From positions 224,094 through 288,093 of the forward strand of contig NZ_BMNS01000004.1 in assembly GCF_014646675.1 (NCBI RefSeq): DNA of 64,000 nt, written 5' to 3'. Numbering within the stretch: position 1 is the first letter of the stretch; every line of letters starts with the position of its first letter. Of the stretch, positions 46,519 to 55,031 are shown one piece after another. The stretch comes from Lutibacter litoralis. GTDB taxonomy: Bacteria; Bacteroidota; Bacteroidia; Flavobacteriales; Flavobacteriaceae. A program made the translations under genes and the position numbers. The notes below the pieces were generated by a model, which searched no databases, was not told where the DNA came from, and worked only from the letters and a program-made list of their open reading frames with translations.

Positions 46519-48792
46519 TTAAGTCATATTTTCAATTTTAAAATTTTTTCTGAACCTTCTCTTTCTAATATATTTTGGAGGTAAAACAGCTTCTTTTTCC
46601 ATAATAAGCCTAGCAATAAGATAGCAAATAGTTGATTCTGCACCTTGATTTAAATTTACATGCGTTTTCTCCAATCCGTCATAACATCCTCCAGTTATTG
46701 GATTGTACATGGTTTGATTTAAATGGTTCTTCCCTAAAAACCAATTAAAAGCTTTCTTTTGAAAATTTTTATATTTAACATCTTTGGTTGTTTTATAAAA
46801 CAACTCTAATGTTTGTATGGTGTAAGAAACATCAATAGGTTGTTCACCATACATATTAGATGCTATTCCTTTATGAAACCATCCATTATTTGAAATAACT
46901 TTAAACTGATTCTTAACAAATAGCTTAGATAATAAAAAATTAAAAGAATCTATGGCTACACTTTTATAGTTTGATTTTCCCGTAACTAAATAGGCACACA
47001 ACATAGCTTCTGGCAAAACGCTATTGGCATAGGTTAAATAATTTTCAAACCATTTCCAATTCTTGGTTTCAGTTAAATCGTAATTTGAGATTAAATTATT
47101 TGCTAATTTTTCTATAACATATATAATTTCTGGCTGTTTAGTAACTGAATAGTACAAATACAATCCTTTAATTGCAAAACCAATGGCTCTAGGAGATAAA
47201 ATATTTTTCACCCAAGGCAAGCTGTTTATAAAGCAAATAATCGCTTTATCTATTATGTATACAGGTAAATAGTCTTTTAATGAAATTACCATTCCAAGTG
47301 CCCAAACAGCTCTTGCGTTAGAATCTTCTAAATTTATATAACTATTTTTAATATGTTCAAAATTGTTTTCATCAATATAATTTACAAACGTACCCGATGG
47401 TTTTTGACAACGTACTATAAAATTTAAATACGTATTTATAAGCTGTAAATCTTCCTTTTTATGAAATAATTTATAATGCAAACTCATTGCTATTAAAGCA
47501 CGAGCGTTATCATCTAACGTATAGCCTGAGGAGCTATCAGGTTGAGAAATTTTACAAAATTGAATAACTCCCAGCTCTGTCGTCATTTTTTTAAGATGAT
47601 TCAATTTTATTGGAGGGTAATTGTATTTTATTGATTCTTTTTTATCAAGTAGTTTATTGTAGGCATTTACATGCTTTATTGCAACATTCTCCCAAGAAGA
47701 TTCTCTTGTTTTTTGAAATGCTGAGATTGCCATAGATTGCCTTAAATCTTCATTAGAAAGTATCTTTTTAGTAGCTTCGGCTAATTGCTCATGATTTTCA
47801 ATAGCTACCAATAAACCTGCATCTTCTGTAAGCACTTCTTTAGTATGTGGTATTGCTGTAGCAACAATTGGACAGGCACAACTCATTGCGTAGGAAAACG
47901 TTCCGCTAACAGCTTGGTTTGGATCTTTTGATGTAAATAAGTAGATGTCTGTTGCTTTTAAATAAGCTAATAACTCATTAATTTCTAAATATTTATCAAT
48001 AAAAAGCACATGGTTTTTAAGGTGCAACTCTTCAACCAATTCTTCTAAATAATTGCGATATGTATCGGTATTATTTTTAATAGAATTTGGGTGTGTTTTA
48101 CCAAGTATTAAATACAAAACATTGGGTGTATGTGCAACAATATTAGGTAGTGCTTTCAAAGCCGTCTCAATACTTTTACCATGACTTAAAAGTCCAAAAG
48201 TTGAAAGTATGGTACGGTTTTCTAAATTAAATTGTTCTTTAATTTCAATGGTATTTTGGTAGTCTACAATATGAGTGCCGTGGGGAATATATATTATTAA
48301 ATCCTTTGGAATACCATAATCTTCCATTAATATTTTTTGAGATTGTTTGGTCATTACAAATACCAAATTCGATTTGGATATTAGCGTATTTACCAACAAT
48401 TTTAATTCGTTATTGGGCTTAGGTATTACGCTATGAAATGTAAAAGTGACTGGTTTGTTTAAAGCTTCTAAAAATGTGATCAAATAATTTCCGTATGCCC
48501 CCCCAAACAGCCCAAATTCATGTTGAATATGCACAATCTTAATAGCACTATTGTTATTAATTTCTTCAGCAACTAATTTGTACTCTTCTTTAATGTTTGG
48601 ATTTAATGTAAATTCCACTACATCTGATTTTTCAGTCTTTGTACTAATTTTACAAATAACACAGTTTAATGTTTTGTTAAATGAATTATTTATGGCCGAA
48701 ATAAGATCCTTTGTAAATGTAGCAATACCACATTGGGTTGGTGGAAATGTAGTAACAAAAGCAATTTTTGTTTTATGTGATACTTGTTTCAT
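46519..48792 (-). CDS. GT4 glycosyltransferase with C-terminal alpha-toroid domain
   Basis: The 757-residue protein has an N-terminal GT-B glycosyltransferase (about 1-375): TTFPPTQCGIATFTKDL, HIQHEFGLFGG, YIPHGTHIVDY, LSTFGLLSHGKSIETAL and the sugar-nucleotide region AVSGTFSYAMSCACPIVATAIPHTKEVL. The C-terminal half (about 395-745) is helical and toroid-like (SGYTLDDNARALIAMSLHY, YINLEDSNARAVWALGMV), reminiscent of mannan or cellobiose epimerase/GH folds. Its start overlaps the stop of the GH130 gene by one base, so the two are coupled and probably act on the same glycan, perhaps a beta-mannoside. The acceptor is unknown. Confidence 0.85.
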   Translation of the reverse strand: MKQVSHKTKIAFVTTFPPTQCGIATFTKDLISAINNSFNKTLNCVICKISTKTEKSDVVEFTLNPNIKEEYKLVAEEINNNSAIKIVHIQHEFGLFGGAYGNYLITFLEALNKPVTFTFHSVIPKPNNELKLLVNTLISKSNLVFVMTKQSQKILMEDYGIPKDLIIYIPHGTHIVDYQNTIEIKEQFNLENRTILSTFGLLSHGKSIETALKALPNIVAHTPNVLYLILGKTHPNSIKNNTDTYRNYLEELVEELHLKNHVLFIDKYLEINELLAYLKATDIYLFTSKDPNQAVSGTFSYAMSCACPIVATAIPHTKEVLTEDAGLLVAIENHEQLAEATKKILSNEDLRQSMAISAFQKTRESSWENVAIKHVNAYNKLLDKKESIKYNYPPIKLNHLKKMTTELGVIQFCKISQPDSSSGYTLDDNARALIAMSLHYKLFHKKEDLQLINTYLNFIVRCQKPSGTFVNYIDENNFEHIKNSYINLEDSNARAVWALGMVISLKDYLPVYIIDKAIICFINSLPWVKNILSPRAIGFAIKGLYLYYSVTKQPEIIYVIEKLANNLISNYDLTETKNWKWFENYLTYANSVLPEAMLCAYLVTGKSNYKSVAIDSFNFLLSKLFVKNQFKVISNNGWFHKGIASNMYGEQPIDVSYTIQTLELFYKTTKDVKYKNFQKKAFNWFLGKNHLNQTMYNPITGGCYDGLEKTHVNLNQGAESTICYLIARLIMEKEAVLPPKYIRKRRFRKNFKIENMT

Positions 48793-49832
48793 TAGTCTTG
48801 TTTTAAAAGTTTATTTAATAGGTTGGTTAAATTTACTGAAGCCACTGCTACACAACTATCTGCTGCTCCATAATAAATATAAAGTTCATCATTAAAAAGT
48901 GCTGTTCCTGTTGGAAAAACAACATTATTTACAATTCCTTTTAGTTCATAATCTTCAGTAGGAGAAAATAGTGGTTGTTTTAATCTTCCAATTACTTTTA
49001 AAGGATTGTTTAAATCTAATAAAGCTACACAAGCGTGGTAAATTAACCCACTAGTTGTTGCTTGAGCTGAATGGTAGATAATTAACCATCCTTTTTCAGT
49101 TTCAATAGGTGGACAACCAGCTCCAATATGGCTACTTTCATGTTTCAATTTTGGCAGCAATACAATATGTTTTCCTAGACTAGAAATATAGTCTTCCCAA
49201 AAACTGCGTGTTAGTTCTTTTGGATCCGTAAAACAAAGTAATTGAATAGACGGGTGCAACCTATGTAAAACAGCTAGTTTTCCTTTAATTTTCTTTGAAA
49301 AAAAAGCCAAATTCTTATCCCATACATAAATTTTACCTTTCATTAATTCGGAAATTTTATATCTAGAAAAAAGCTCGTAAAACAAATAATGTGATTTTCT
49401 AATTTGATCGTAATTTTTTGTTATTAATTCAGCATATTCTTCAAAAGTTAATTTTGGAGTGATGATGCCCTTTTTTTCAAAATTTTTCAAATCTTTTGAC
49501 GTTGCAAACGCACCAAAAACATTAATACCATCATATGCCGAATACGTTAAATAATAGGTGTCCTCAATTTTTGTAATTCTTGGATCTTCAATACCTTTAA
49601 ACTCCTCACTAGTTTCAGGAACAAGCAAAGGCTCTTTTAACCTTTCAATTACTTTTAGCGGTCCGTCTAATTTACAATAGCCTATGCATGAAAAATTTCC
49701 CTTTCTCACCGCACGATAAAATAAATGAACGGTATTCTTCTCTTGATAAACTGCAGGATTAAAAACACTTTCATTTTCAAAACTAGTGGCTGTTTTTTCT
49801 AAAATAACTCCATGTTTTTTAACTTTAATCAT
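48792..49832 (-). CDS. GH130-family glycosidase/phosphorylase
   Basis: The 346-residue protein is a stand-alone GH130 propeller: NPAVYQEKNTVHLFYRAVRKGNFSCIGYCKL near the start, FKGIEDPRITKIEDTYYLTYSAYDG with the catalytic-type Asp region, and KLAVLHRLHPSIQ. It closes with HIGAGCPPIETEKGWLIIYHSA and LYIYYGAADSCVAVASVNL. GH130 acts on beta-mannosides, so a mannan-like storage or capsular oligosaccharide is possible. It is the leading gene of a two-gene operon with the GT4-toroid gene. The GH130 at 39147 is a longer paralogue. Confidence 0.88.
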   Translation of the reverse strand: MIKVKKHGVILEKTATSFENESVFNPAVYQEKNTVHLFYRAVRKGNFSCIGYCKLDGPLKVIERLKEPLLVPETSEEFKGIEDPRITKIEDTYYLTYSAYDGINVFGAFATSKDLKNFEKKGIITPKLTFEEYAELITKNYDQIRKSHYLFYELFSRYKISELMKGKIYVWDKNLAFFSKKIKGKLAVLHRLHPSIQLLCFTDPKELTRSFWEDYISSLGKHIVLLPKLKHESSHIGAGCPPIETEKGWLIIYHSAQATTSGLIYHACVALLDLNNPLKVIGRLKQPLFSPTEDYELKGIVNNVVFPTGTALFNDELYIYYGAADSCVAVASVNLTNLLNKLLKQD

Positions 49833-49875
49833 TTTAAAACTATTTGAATATTACCTTCTATTTTAGACTTTTAAA

Positions 49876-49950
49876 TTATTTTAAAGATGATTTAGGAATT
49901 GTTCTCGCAATTTCTAAAACTCATACTTTTCTTAAAAAGAAATTGAATAC
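49876..49950 (-). pseudogene. Remnant of a second DegP-like protease gene (3' end)
   Basis: Read on the minus strand, this stretch gives the C-terminus LEIARTIPKSSLK followed by a stop. That is close to IEIAKAIPKSTLK, which ends the protease at 51344. An in-frame TGA (plus 49921-49923) interrupts it. About 37 of the last 41 bases match the intact gene. No further homology is seen upstream. Confidence 0.6.
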
Positions 49951-50210
49951 TTGTGTAAAGCTATTGACAATAGATAAAAAAGTAAATAATAGATATCATA
50001 CTTTAACTCTTTATGAAGTAAATAAATTGATTTATATCATTTTTAGGGATTCAATCAAAACCGAATTATTATAGATTTTGACGGCTACTATAGCCTTCAA
50101 AAATATCTAAAAGCATTTAAATTCTAAAATAAGCTGCCTTTCAATTTATTATATGATAGTTATTGATTTTATATAATGTTTTTAAGTTATTCAATTAAAA
50201 AAAACATCAA
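49951..50210. other. Non-coding stretch with a small dyad
   Basis: Apart from the protease remnant to its left, this region shows only a short dyad GGCTA-CTA-TAGCC (about 50080-50092) that may help terminate the AI-2E gene transcript. I see no gene or clear promoter for the GH130 operon. Confidence 0.35.
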
Positions 50211-51296
50211 TCATATTTTTTTAGGCTGCGTGTTAACGCCTAATAATAAGGACAAGGTTTTTAAACTTTCTGTACGATCGGCAATTAATTTTATAATGCT
50301 TATAAACGGAATAAATAAAATTAAACCTGCAGTTCCCCAAATAATTCCACCTAAAATAATTGCAATAATAATAACAAGCGGATTTAATTTTAAACGGTTT
50401 CCTACAACTAATGGAAATATAATGTTTGCTTCCAGTATTTGAACAATTGTAAAAACAAAAATTATACCCAATGGATACCACATAGAATCAAATGTTATCC
50501 AAGAAATTGCAATTGGCAAAAGTGAAGAAATAATAATTCCAATGTAAGGAACAAATGTAAGAATTGAAGCAATAAACCCATAGGCAATTGGGTTTGGAAT
50601 ACCAAGAATAGCTAAGCCTATGCTATTTAAAACACCCACAATTAAATATACCAACAACATACCTTTCACAAAATTATAATAGGTATTAATTGTTTCAGTA
50701 AGGACTTCTCGAATATCATTTTTTTTATTTGAAGGGAAGAAATTGTATAATACATTTGTTAACATCTGCCGATAATAAAGTATAAAGATCGAAAAAACTG
50801 GGATTATAATCAGAAAAAAGAACGTCATAGAAATTGAATAAGCAGTATTTATTAGAGAATAAAATACTTGTACTCCAGAGTTATTCATCAATTTTTTTGG
50901 TAATTCAGACAAGAAATTTGCGTTAACATTATATTGCTCTTCTAGAAAACCATTTAATTGTATCAAGAGTTCTAGAAATTTATTCTTAAATGCTTCCCAC
51001 TCTTTTAAAAATCCAACAATCTGTGAAAATAATAAATAGGTGATGCCCATAAATAGTATAAATAAAATAGAAACGGACAAGAAGATGCTCACGGTTTTAT
51101 GAATTCCTTTTTTTTCCATCCATTTACAAATCGGATAAAGAACAAAGCTAATGAGCATTGAAAAACTCAGCGGAATAAATAGTGTTTGTCCAAAGTAGAG
51201 CACTATTGAAATTAGCACTGTATATAGCAAAATTTCAAGAATAGAAAATTTCCTGTTCGGAAGGTTAGGTGTTAGTTTTTTTATAATTTGTACCAT
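50211..51296 (-). CDS. AI-2E family membrane transporter (YdiK/TqsA type)
   Basis: The 361-residue protein has seven to eight hydrophobic helices, including pairs near the N-terminus (ILLYTVLISIVLYFGQTLFIPLSFSML). The family's conserved segments are GYGFIASILTFVPYIGIIISSLLPI-like and NIIFPLVVGNRLKLNPLVIIIA with LGGIIWGTAGLILFIP. Family members export small molecules or act as Na+/H+ antiporters; the name reflects one studied case. It is 47 bp downstream of the protease gene on the same strand and is probably co-transcribed with it. Confidence 0.88.
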   Translation of the reverse strand: MVQIIKKLTPNLPNRKFSILEILLYTVLISIVLYFGQTLFIPLSFSMLISFVLYPICKWMEKKGIHKTVSIFLSVSILFILFMGITYLLFSQIVGFLKEWEAFKNKFLELLIQLNGFLEEQYNVNANFLSELPKKLMNNSGVQVFYSLINTAYSISMTFFFLIIIPVFSIFILYYRQMLTNVLYNFFPSNKKNDIREVLTETINTYYNFVKGMLLVYLIVGVLNSIGLAILGIPNPIAYGFIASILTFVPYIGIIISSLLPIAISWITFDSMWYPLGIIFVFTIVQILEANIIFPLVVGNRLKLNPLVIIIAIILGGIIWGTAGLILFIPFISIIKLIADRTESLKTLSLLLGVNTQPKKI

Positions 51297-51343
51297 GGAA
51301 CACTTGAATTTTCAATGATGTTGCATAATGTTTAAGCTACTCA

Positions 51344-52378
51344 TTATTTTAAAGTTGATTTAGGAATTGCTTTAGCAATTTCTATAATAGAACCGTTTCT
51401 TAAAATTGTATATTGTAAAATATCTCCTGACTTTAAATTTTGAATAAGCTGCCACGCTTTATGCAAATTTTCTTGATTTGTTAATCTAATATTTTCAACA
51501 GAAAGTATAATATCTCCTCCTACCATAAGCTCCACACCTTCAAAATAAATTCTAGAAAATCCCCCTTTTAACCCCATAAAATCACCCAAGGAAAAATTAG
51601 CTACCTTTTGCACTAAAACACCACCTTCTTGGGGAATATTTAAAATTCTAGCCAATGTTCCGGTAATTAAATGCGCTTCAATTCCTGTCCAAACTGATTG
51701 CTCATCTAATAATATTTTCTTTGCCACATTTGATGTTGTAGCAAAACCTAATCCCTGAAACCCTTTTGAATTGCTTAATATAAAACTAGAAATCCCAACT
51801 ACTTCTCCCTTTAAATTAAACATAGGAGCTCCTGAACTTCCTTCATTTATAGCCGCATCAGTTTGAATAACTTCTGAAGTAACAAAGCCTCCTTTTATTT
51901 CATTTGAATATTTCCCACCAACATAACCAACCGATAAAGAATTTCCCAAACCAAAAGGTGCTCCAATTACAAAAATTTGATCCCCCACTTTTACATTATC
52001 CGAATTGCTTAATTTAACTACTTTTAAAGGCGTCTTTTTTACTGATATTAATTTAATTAATGCAACATCGGCTGGTGGATAAGAACTCACTACTTCAGCA
52101 AAAACCTCTTCGCCATCTGAAAATTTTACAATAATATTTTGAGCGGTTTGAACCACATGAGAAGCTGTCATTATTTCGCCTTCTTTTGAAACTACAAAAC
52201 CTGATCCTAACCCTTTTACATTCAACATTAATTTTTGATAGCCTTGACCAACAACCTCAGATTCAGATGTTTTAATAAGCACCACAGCTTCTTTTGATTT
52301 TTCGTAAAGCTCACCAATATTTTGACCATACCCAGTTAAGCATAAAAACAAACTCACTATTAAAAAAGTATTTTTCAT
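51344..52378 (-). CDS. DegP-like S1C serine protease with PDZ-like tail
   Basis: The 344-residue protein has a signal peptide (about 1-19, LFLCLTGYGQ). The trypsin-like triad is present as His74 (TASHVVQ), Asp104 (PPADVALIKL) and Ser182 (NEGSSGAPMF). A C-terminal PDZ-like segment (GGVLVQKVANFSLGDFMGLKGG, VGGDIILSVENIRL, YTILRNGSIIEIAKA) follows, as in periplasmic quality-control proteases. It is shorter than classical DegP, having one PDZ. It is preceded by an FNR/CRP-like promoter and followed by the AI-2E gene. A decayed copy of its 3' end lies at 49876. Confidence 0.92.
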   Translation of the reverse strand: MKNTFLIVSLFLCLTGYGQNIGELYEKSKEAVVLIKTSESEVVGQGYQKLMLNVKGLGSGFVVSKEGEIMTASHVVQTAQNIIVKFSDGEEVFAEVVSSYPPADVALIKLISVKKTPLKVVKLSNSDNVKVGDQIFVIGAPFGLGNSLSVGYVGGKYSNEIKGGFVTSEVIQTDAAINEGSSGAPMFNLKGEVVGISSFILSNSKGFQGLGFATTSNVAKKILLDEQSVWTGIEAHLITGTLARILNIPQEGGVLVQKVANFSLGDFMGLKGGFSRIYFEGVELMVGGDIILSVENIRLTNQENLHKAWQLIQNLKSGDILQYTILRNGSIIEIAKAIPKSTLK

Positions 52379-53018
52379 TGTAAAGTTTTTAAAGAAAAAT
52401 CTCTTATATGCAAAGTGAATATTTTTTTGTAAAAATTCAAATGACCATTATCAAAGAACAACATTAGAATGTATGACATTTATCATTTGAACATCTATTC
52501 TAAAACAAGTGTGAAATTCATTACAGATCCGTTATCAGAATAAGTTAACTATAGATTTAATAAAACCATATATTTTAAGAGTACAGTACAAAAAAAGTCA
52601 TATAATCGAATAGTTTTCCAAACTTTTTTAAAGATTGAACCAATTTTTCGTAGAGATAAAGATGGTTAACTGCGTTGAGCACAGTAATATTAGCTTGGGC
52701 AAGCATACGAATCACAAGCTCCAATGAAAAACGGAAACCTAAATATTCCAAAAAAAAAGAGCTAGTAAGTATTTCTTACTGCTCATTTTTGAATAATATT
52801 TTAAAACCGCCTAAAAAGGCATTTTCAAATTCATTTTCGCAGAGAGGAAGGAACTAAAACCTATTCTGAAAACCCTTAAAAATAAAGGGCTAACGGAGTA
52901 ATTAAATTTAACTGACACCGAATTTGCCCCTTTTTATTTAATTCGAAATGTATTCATTTATGATATCATTACAAATTAAAGAATTTCAACTGATGAGGAT
53001 TTCGTTCTATTTTCTATT
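52379..53018. other. 640-bp gap between protease and fic genes
   Basis: It contains the protease promoter with two FNR/CRP-like sites at its left end. On the minus strand, around 52580-52770, an open frame lacking a good start reads EYLGFRFSLELVIRMLAQAN, possibly a decayed gene fragment; I do not recognise it. The rest shows nothing convincing. Confidence 0.4.
52411..52454 (-). promoter_or_regulatory. FNR/CRP-like site plus -7 box, protease promoter
   Basis: On the minus strand TTGATAATGGTCAT (plus 52441-52454) matches 8 of 10 fixed bases. After exactly 22 nt comes TCACTTTG (plus 52411-52418), one base off TAnnTTTG. A second, weaker dyad, ATGACATTTATCAT, lies at 52473-52486, 32 bp further upstream. 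Confidence 0.68.
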
Positions 53019-54557
53019 CTAATCTTTCATAAATATTTCTTTATATCGTTTTTCAATATTTAAAATTTCATTCGCTGTTAATTCAGAAAATTCATTTTTT
53101 TGAGCTCTTTTCGATAGTAACCCCTGATTTTGTTCTAAAAAACGAATCAGTAATGCCACTGTATTATCTGGCATTTCAAAAGTGTTCTCTAAAAAATGTT
53201 TCATTTCATCAAATTTGTGCAGATAATTAACCTCTTCGGGTATTATATTTTTAATGGTGTCATTAACGCAATCATATAGAAACTCAGCCTGTGGTGTAGC
53301 GTCAAAATACTTATAAAAATCAATTGTATTATTTAAAACCTCCACATTATTATTCTTGGTTTTTTCCCAGTTGATAAAATCTAATAAAGGATGTGAATAT
53401 GATTCTAACACTACTCTATAATCATTAATATGATTTAAAATAGAAGCTGAAACTGGAAAAATTACACCCTGCTGTGCGAAATTCATTTTAGCTAAAATGT
53501 GGTGTATTAAATAACGGTGTATTCTTCCGTTACCATCTACAAAAGGATGAATAAATACAAAACCAAAAGCGACTTTTGCCGCCACTAAAACGGCATCAAA
53601 ACTTGACATTTCCATTCTTTGGAAACTTTGCAGAAGTCCCTCAATTAATTCCTCTACATCTTGCCACTTAGCCGAAATATGTTCTGGTATTGGGTCTCCA
53701 GTTATTCTATCGTGTTCCCCAACAAAACCACCTTCTTTTCTATAACCCATTTTAACAAATCTGGTATTTTCAATAACCATTTGTTGTAAGCGCAATAACT
53801 CTTCTTTGTTTAAATTTTTGGCTCCTGCCTGCCCTATCGCTTTTCCCCAAAGTTGAGCTCTCTTATTCGAGGGATTTTCACCTTCTATTGTAAAAGAGGC
53901 TTTAGAATCTTTTAATAATAAAAACGCTGAAGCACGTTGTAACACGTCTTTTCTAATATCTTTTAAAAAATCATTCTTTTTTGTAGAAATATTTGATTTA
54001 ATATAATGCTCTAATTTTTCTGTTTTGTAAATAAGTGGACAAAAATCAGCTGTTCCAGGTAAATTATTTACAATACGTTGACGTGCAACATTTGATCCCT
54101 CAATACTGTATTGTAATTTATCATCAATTAAAGCTACAAAATTCCCCGATTTTAAATCTTGAATGTTTAGTTGTTTTTTAAATAACCATTCATATAAAAA
54201 CCAGATTTTACGACTGTATTGCCCTAATGGTTCAAATTGCACCAATTCTTCAATCTCATTTATTGATAATTTTTCGAAAAGCTTTTTAAAAAACAATAAA
54301 TTTATGCCTTCATATCGCAAAGCAAATATCAGTTGTTTGTATAGTGATTCAGCAGGTTGATGACGCGAAGTAAACACTTGCCATTCAGATGTTTTATACT
54401 GACGGTTTTTGGTGCTTATCAAGGCCAATTTAAATGGTAGTGGCATTTCTAATGCAAACACTTCAATTAATGCTCCATAACCTACCAACAAACCTTTTTC
54501 AGGAGCTGTTCTACCGTGAAAAACGATTATATCTTGTGAATAACACTTTTTTTCCAT
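53019..54557 (-). CDS. Fic-domain protein (AMPylase), class II type
   Basis: The 512-residue protein carries the Fic core HPFVDGNGRIHRYL (His337 to Arg345), which binds ATP and transfers AMP to target proteins. Upstream is SFTIEGENPS (Ser221 to Gly226), matching the S/T-x-x-x-E-G inhibitory motif, so it looks like a class II Fic with an intact auto-inhibitory helix N-terminal to the core. A helical N-terminus of about 180 residues and a C-terminal winged-helix-like tail (LLSKRAQKNEFSELTANEIL) flank it. No partner antitoxin gene is adjacent. Direct repeats upstream suggest autoregulation through the C-terminal domain, which is inference. Confidence 0.93.
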   Translation of the reverse strand: MEKKCYSQDIIVFHGRTAPEKGLLVGYGALIEVFALEMPLPFKLALISTKNRQYKTSEWQVFTSRHQPAESLYKQLIFALRYEGINLLFFKKLFEKLSINEIEELVQFEPLGQYSRKIWFLYEWLFKKQLNIQDLKSGNFVALIDDKLQYSIEGSNVARQRIVNNLPGTADFCPLIYKTEKLEHYIKSNISTKKNDFLKDIRKDVLQRASAFLLLKDSKASFTIEGENPSNKRAQLWGKAIGQAGAKNLNKEELLRLQQMVIENTRFVKMGYRKEGGFVGEHDRITGDPIPEHISAKWQDVEELIEGLLQSFQRMEMSSFDAVLVAAKVAFGFVFIHPFVDGNGRIHRYLIHHILAKMNFAQQGVIFPVSASILNHINDYRVVLESYSHPLLDFINWEKTKNNNVEVLNNTIDFYKYFDATPQAEFLYDCVNDTIKNIIPEEVNYLHKFDEMKHFLENTFEMPDNTVALLIRFLEQNQGLLSKRAQKNEFSELTANEILNIEKRYKEIFMKD

Positions 54558-54565
54558 TTGTTTTT

Positions 54566-54654
54566 GTGAAAAATACTTAAATCAAATGTACGTGAAAAAC
54601 AATTACAAACAATGAAAAACACTTATAATAACATACTAATTGTGAAAAATACTT
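54566..54654. repeat. Four direct repeats upstream of fic
   Basis: GTGAAAAATACTT (54566-54578), GTGAAAAACAATT (54592-54604), ATGAAAAACACTT (54612-54624) and GTGAAAAATACTT (54642-54654) are all in the same orientation, with spacings of 26, 20 and 30 bp. They lie just upstream of the fic start at 54557 and may be operators. Confidence 0.65.
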
Positions 54655-54670
54655 TTAATAGATCCTAATA

Positions 54671-54874
54671 CTATGATACTTTTTGTAAATATTCAGTTAC
54701 AATTTCAATGTTGATTCCGCTGTATTCTGCAAATTCTTCTGAAGTAACAAACTGATGTGATTCTTTCCCAAAATGCACTTTTATTTCATTGAGTAGTTTT
54801 CTTCCATAGCGTTCACTTCTACCAGTGATACACTGAATGTCTTTTGGGTATATGCAAGCTCTAATTATTTTCAT
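54671..54874 (-). CDS. Small HTH-like hypothetical protein
   Basis: I start at the ATG at 54874 (MKIIRACIYPKDIQCITGRS), giving 67 residues; a GTG at 54883 is an alternative. The region IQCITGRSERYGRKLLNEIK followed by FVTSEEFAEYSGINIEIVTEYL looks like two short helix-turn-helix-like modules, as in small proteins common in Bacteroidota mobile elements. Direct repeats at 54885-54920, right before the start, hint at autoregulation. The function is not known. Confidence 0.55.
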   Translation of the reverse strand: MKIIRACIYPKDIQCITGRSERYGRKLLNEIKVHFGKESHQFVTSEEFAEYSGINIEIVTEYLQKVS

Positions 54875-54884
54875 TTCATACACT

Positions 54885-54920
54885 ATCCATACTTTATCCT
54901 ACCAGTATCTATACTTTATC
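54885..54920. repeat. Two 14-bp direct repeats upstream of the small HTH-like gene
   Basis: ATCCATACTTTATC (54885-54898) and ATCTATACTTTATC (54907-54920) differ at one base and are spaced 22 bp, about two helical turns. They lie 11-46 bp upstream of the ATG at 54874. Confidence 0.6.
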
Positions 54921-55031
54921 TATGTGTTTAATTCGGAACAAAAAGTTTGTTTCGGAATGGATGGATGTTGATTTTTTAAATTTTATTTAAAGATACTTTC
55001 ATTTGTTGAGAATTAAAAATTTTAAATAATT

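Noticed and set aside
49844-50074. 76-aa frame on the plus strand
   Set aside because: It overlaps the protease remnant read on the other strand and shows no domain or start signal.
52580-52770. Open frame EYLGFRFSLELVIRMLAQAN on the minus strand
   Set aside because: It has no proper start, a frame-breaking A-run and no recognisable family; kept only as a possible remnant in the gap description.
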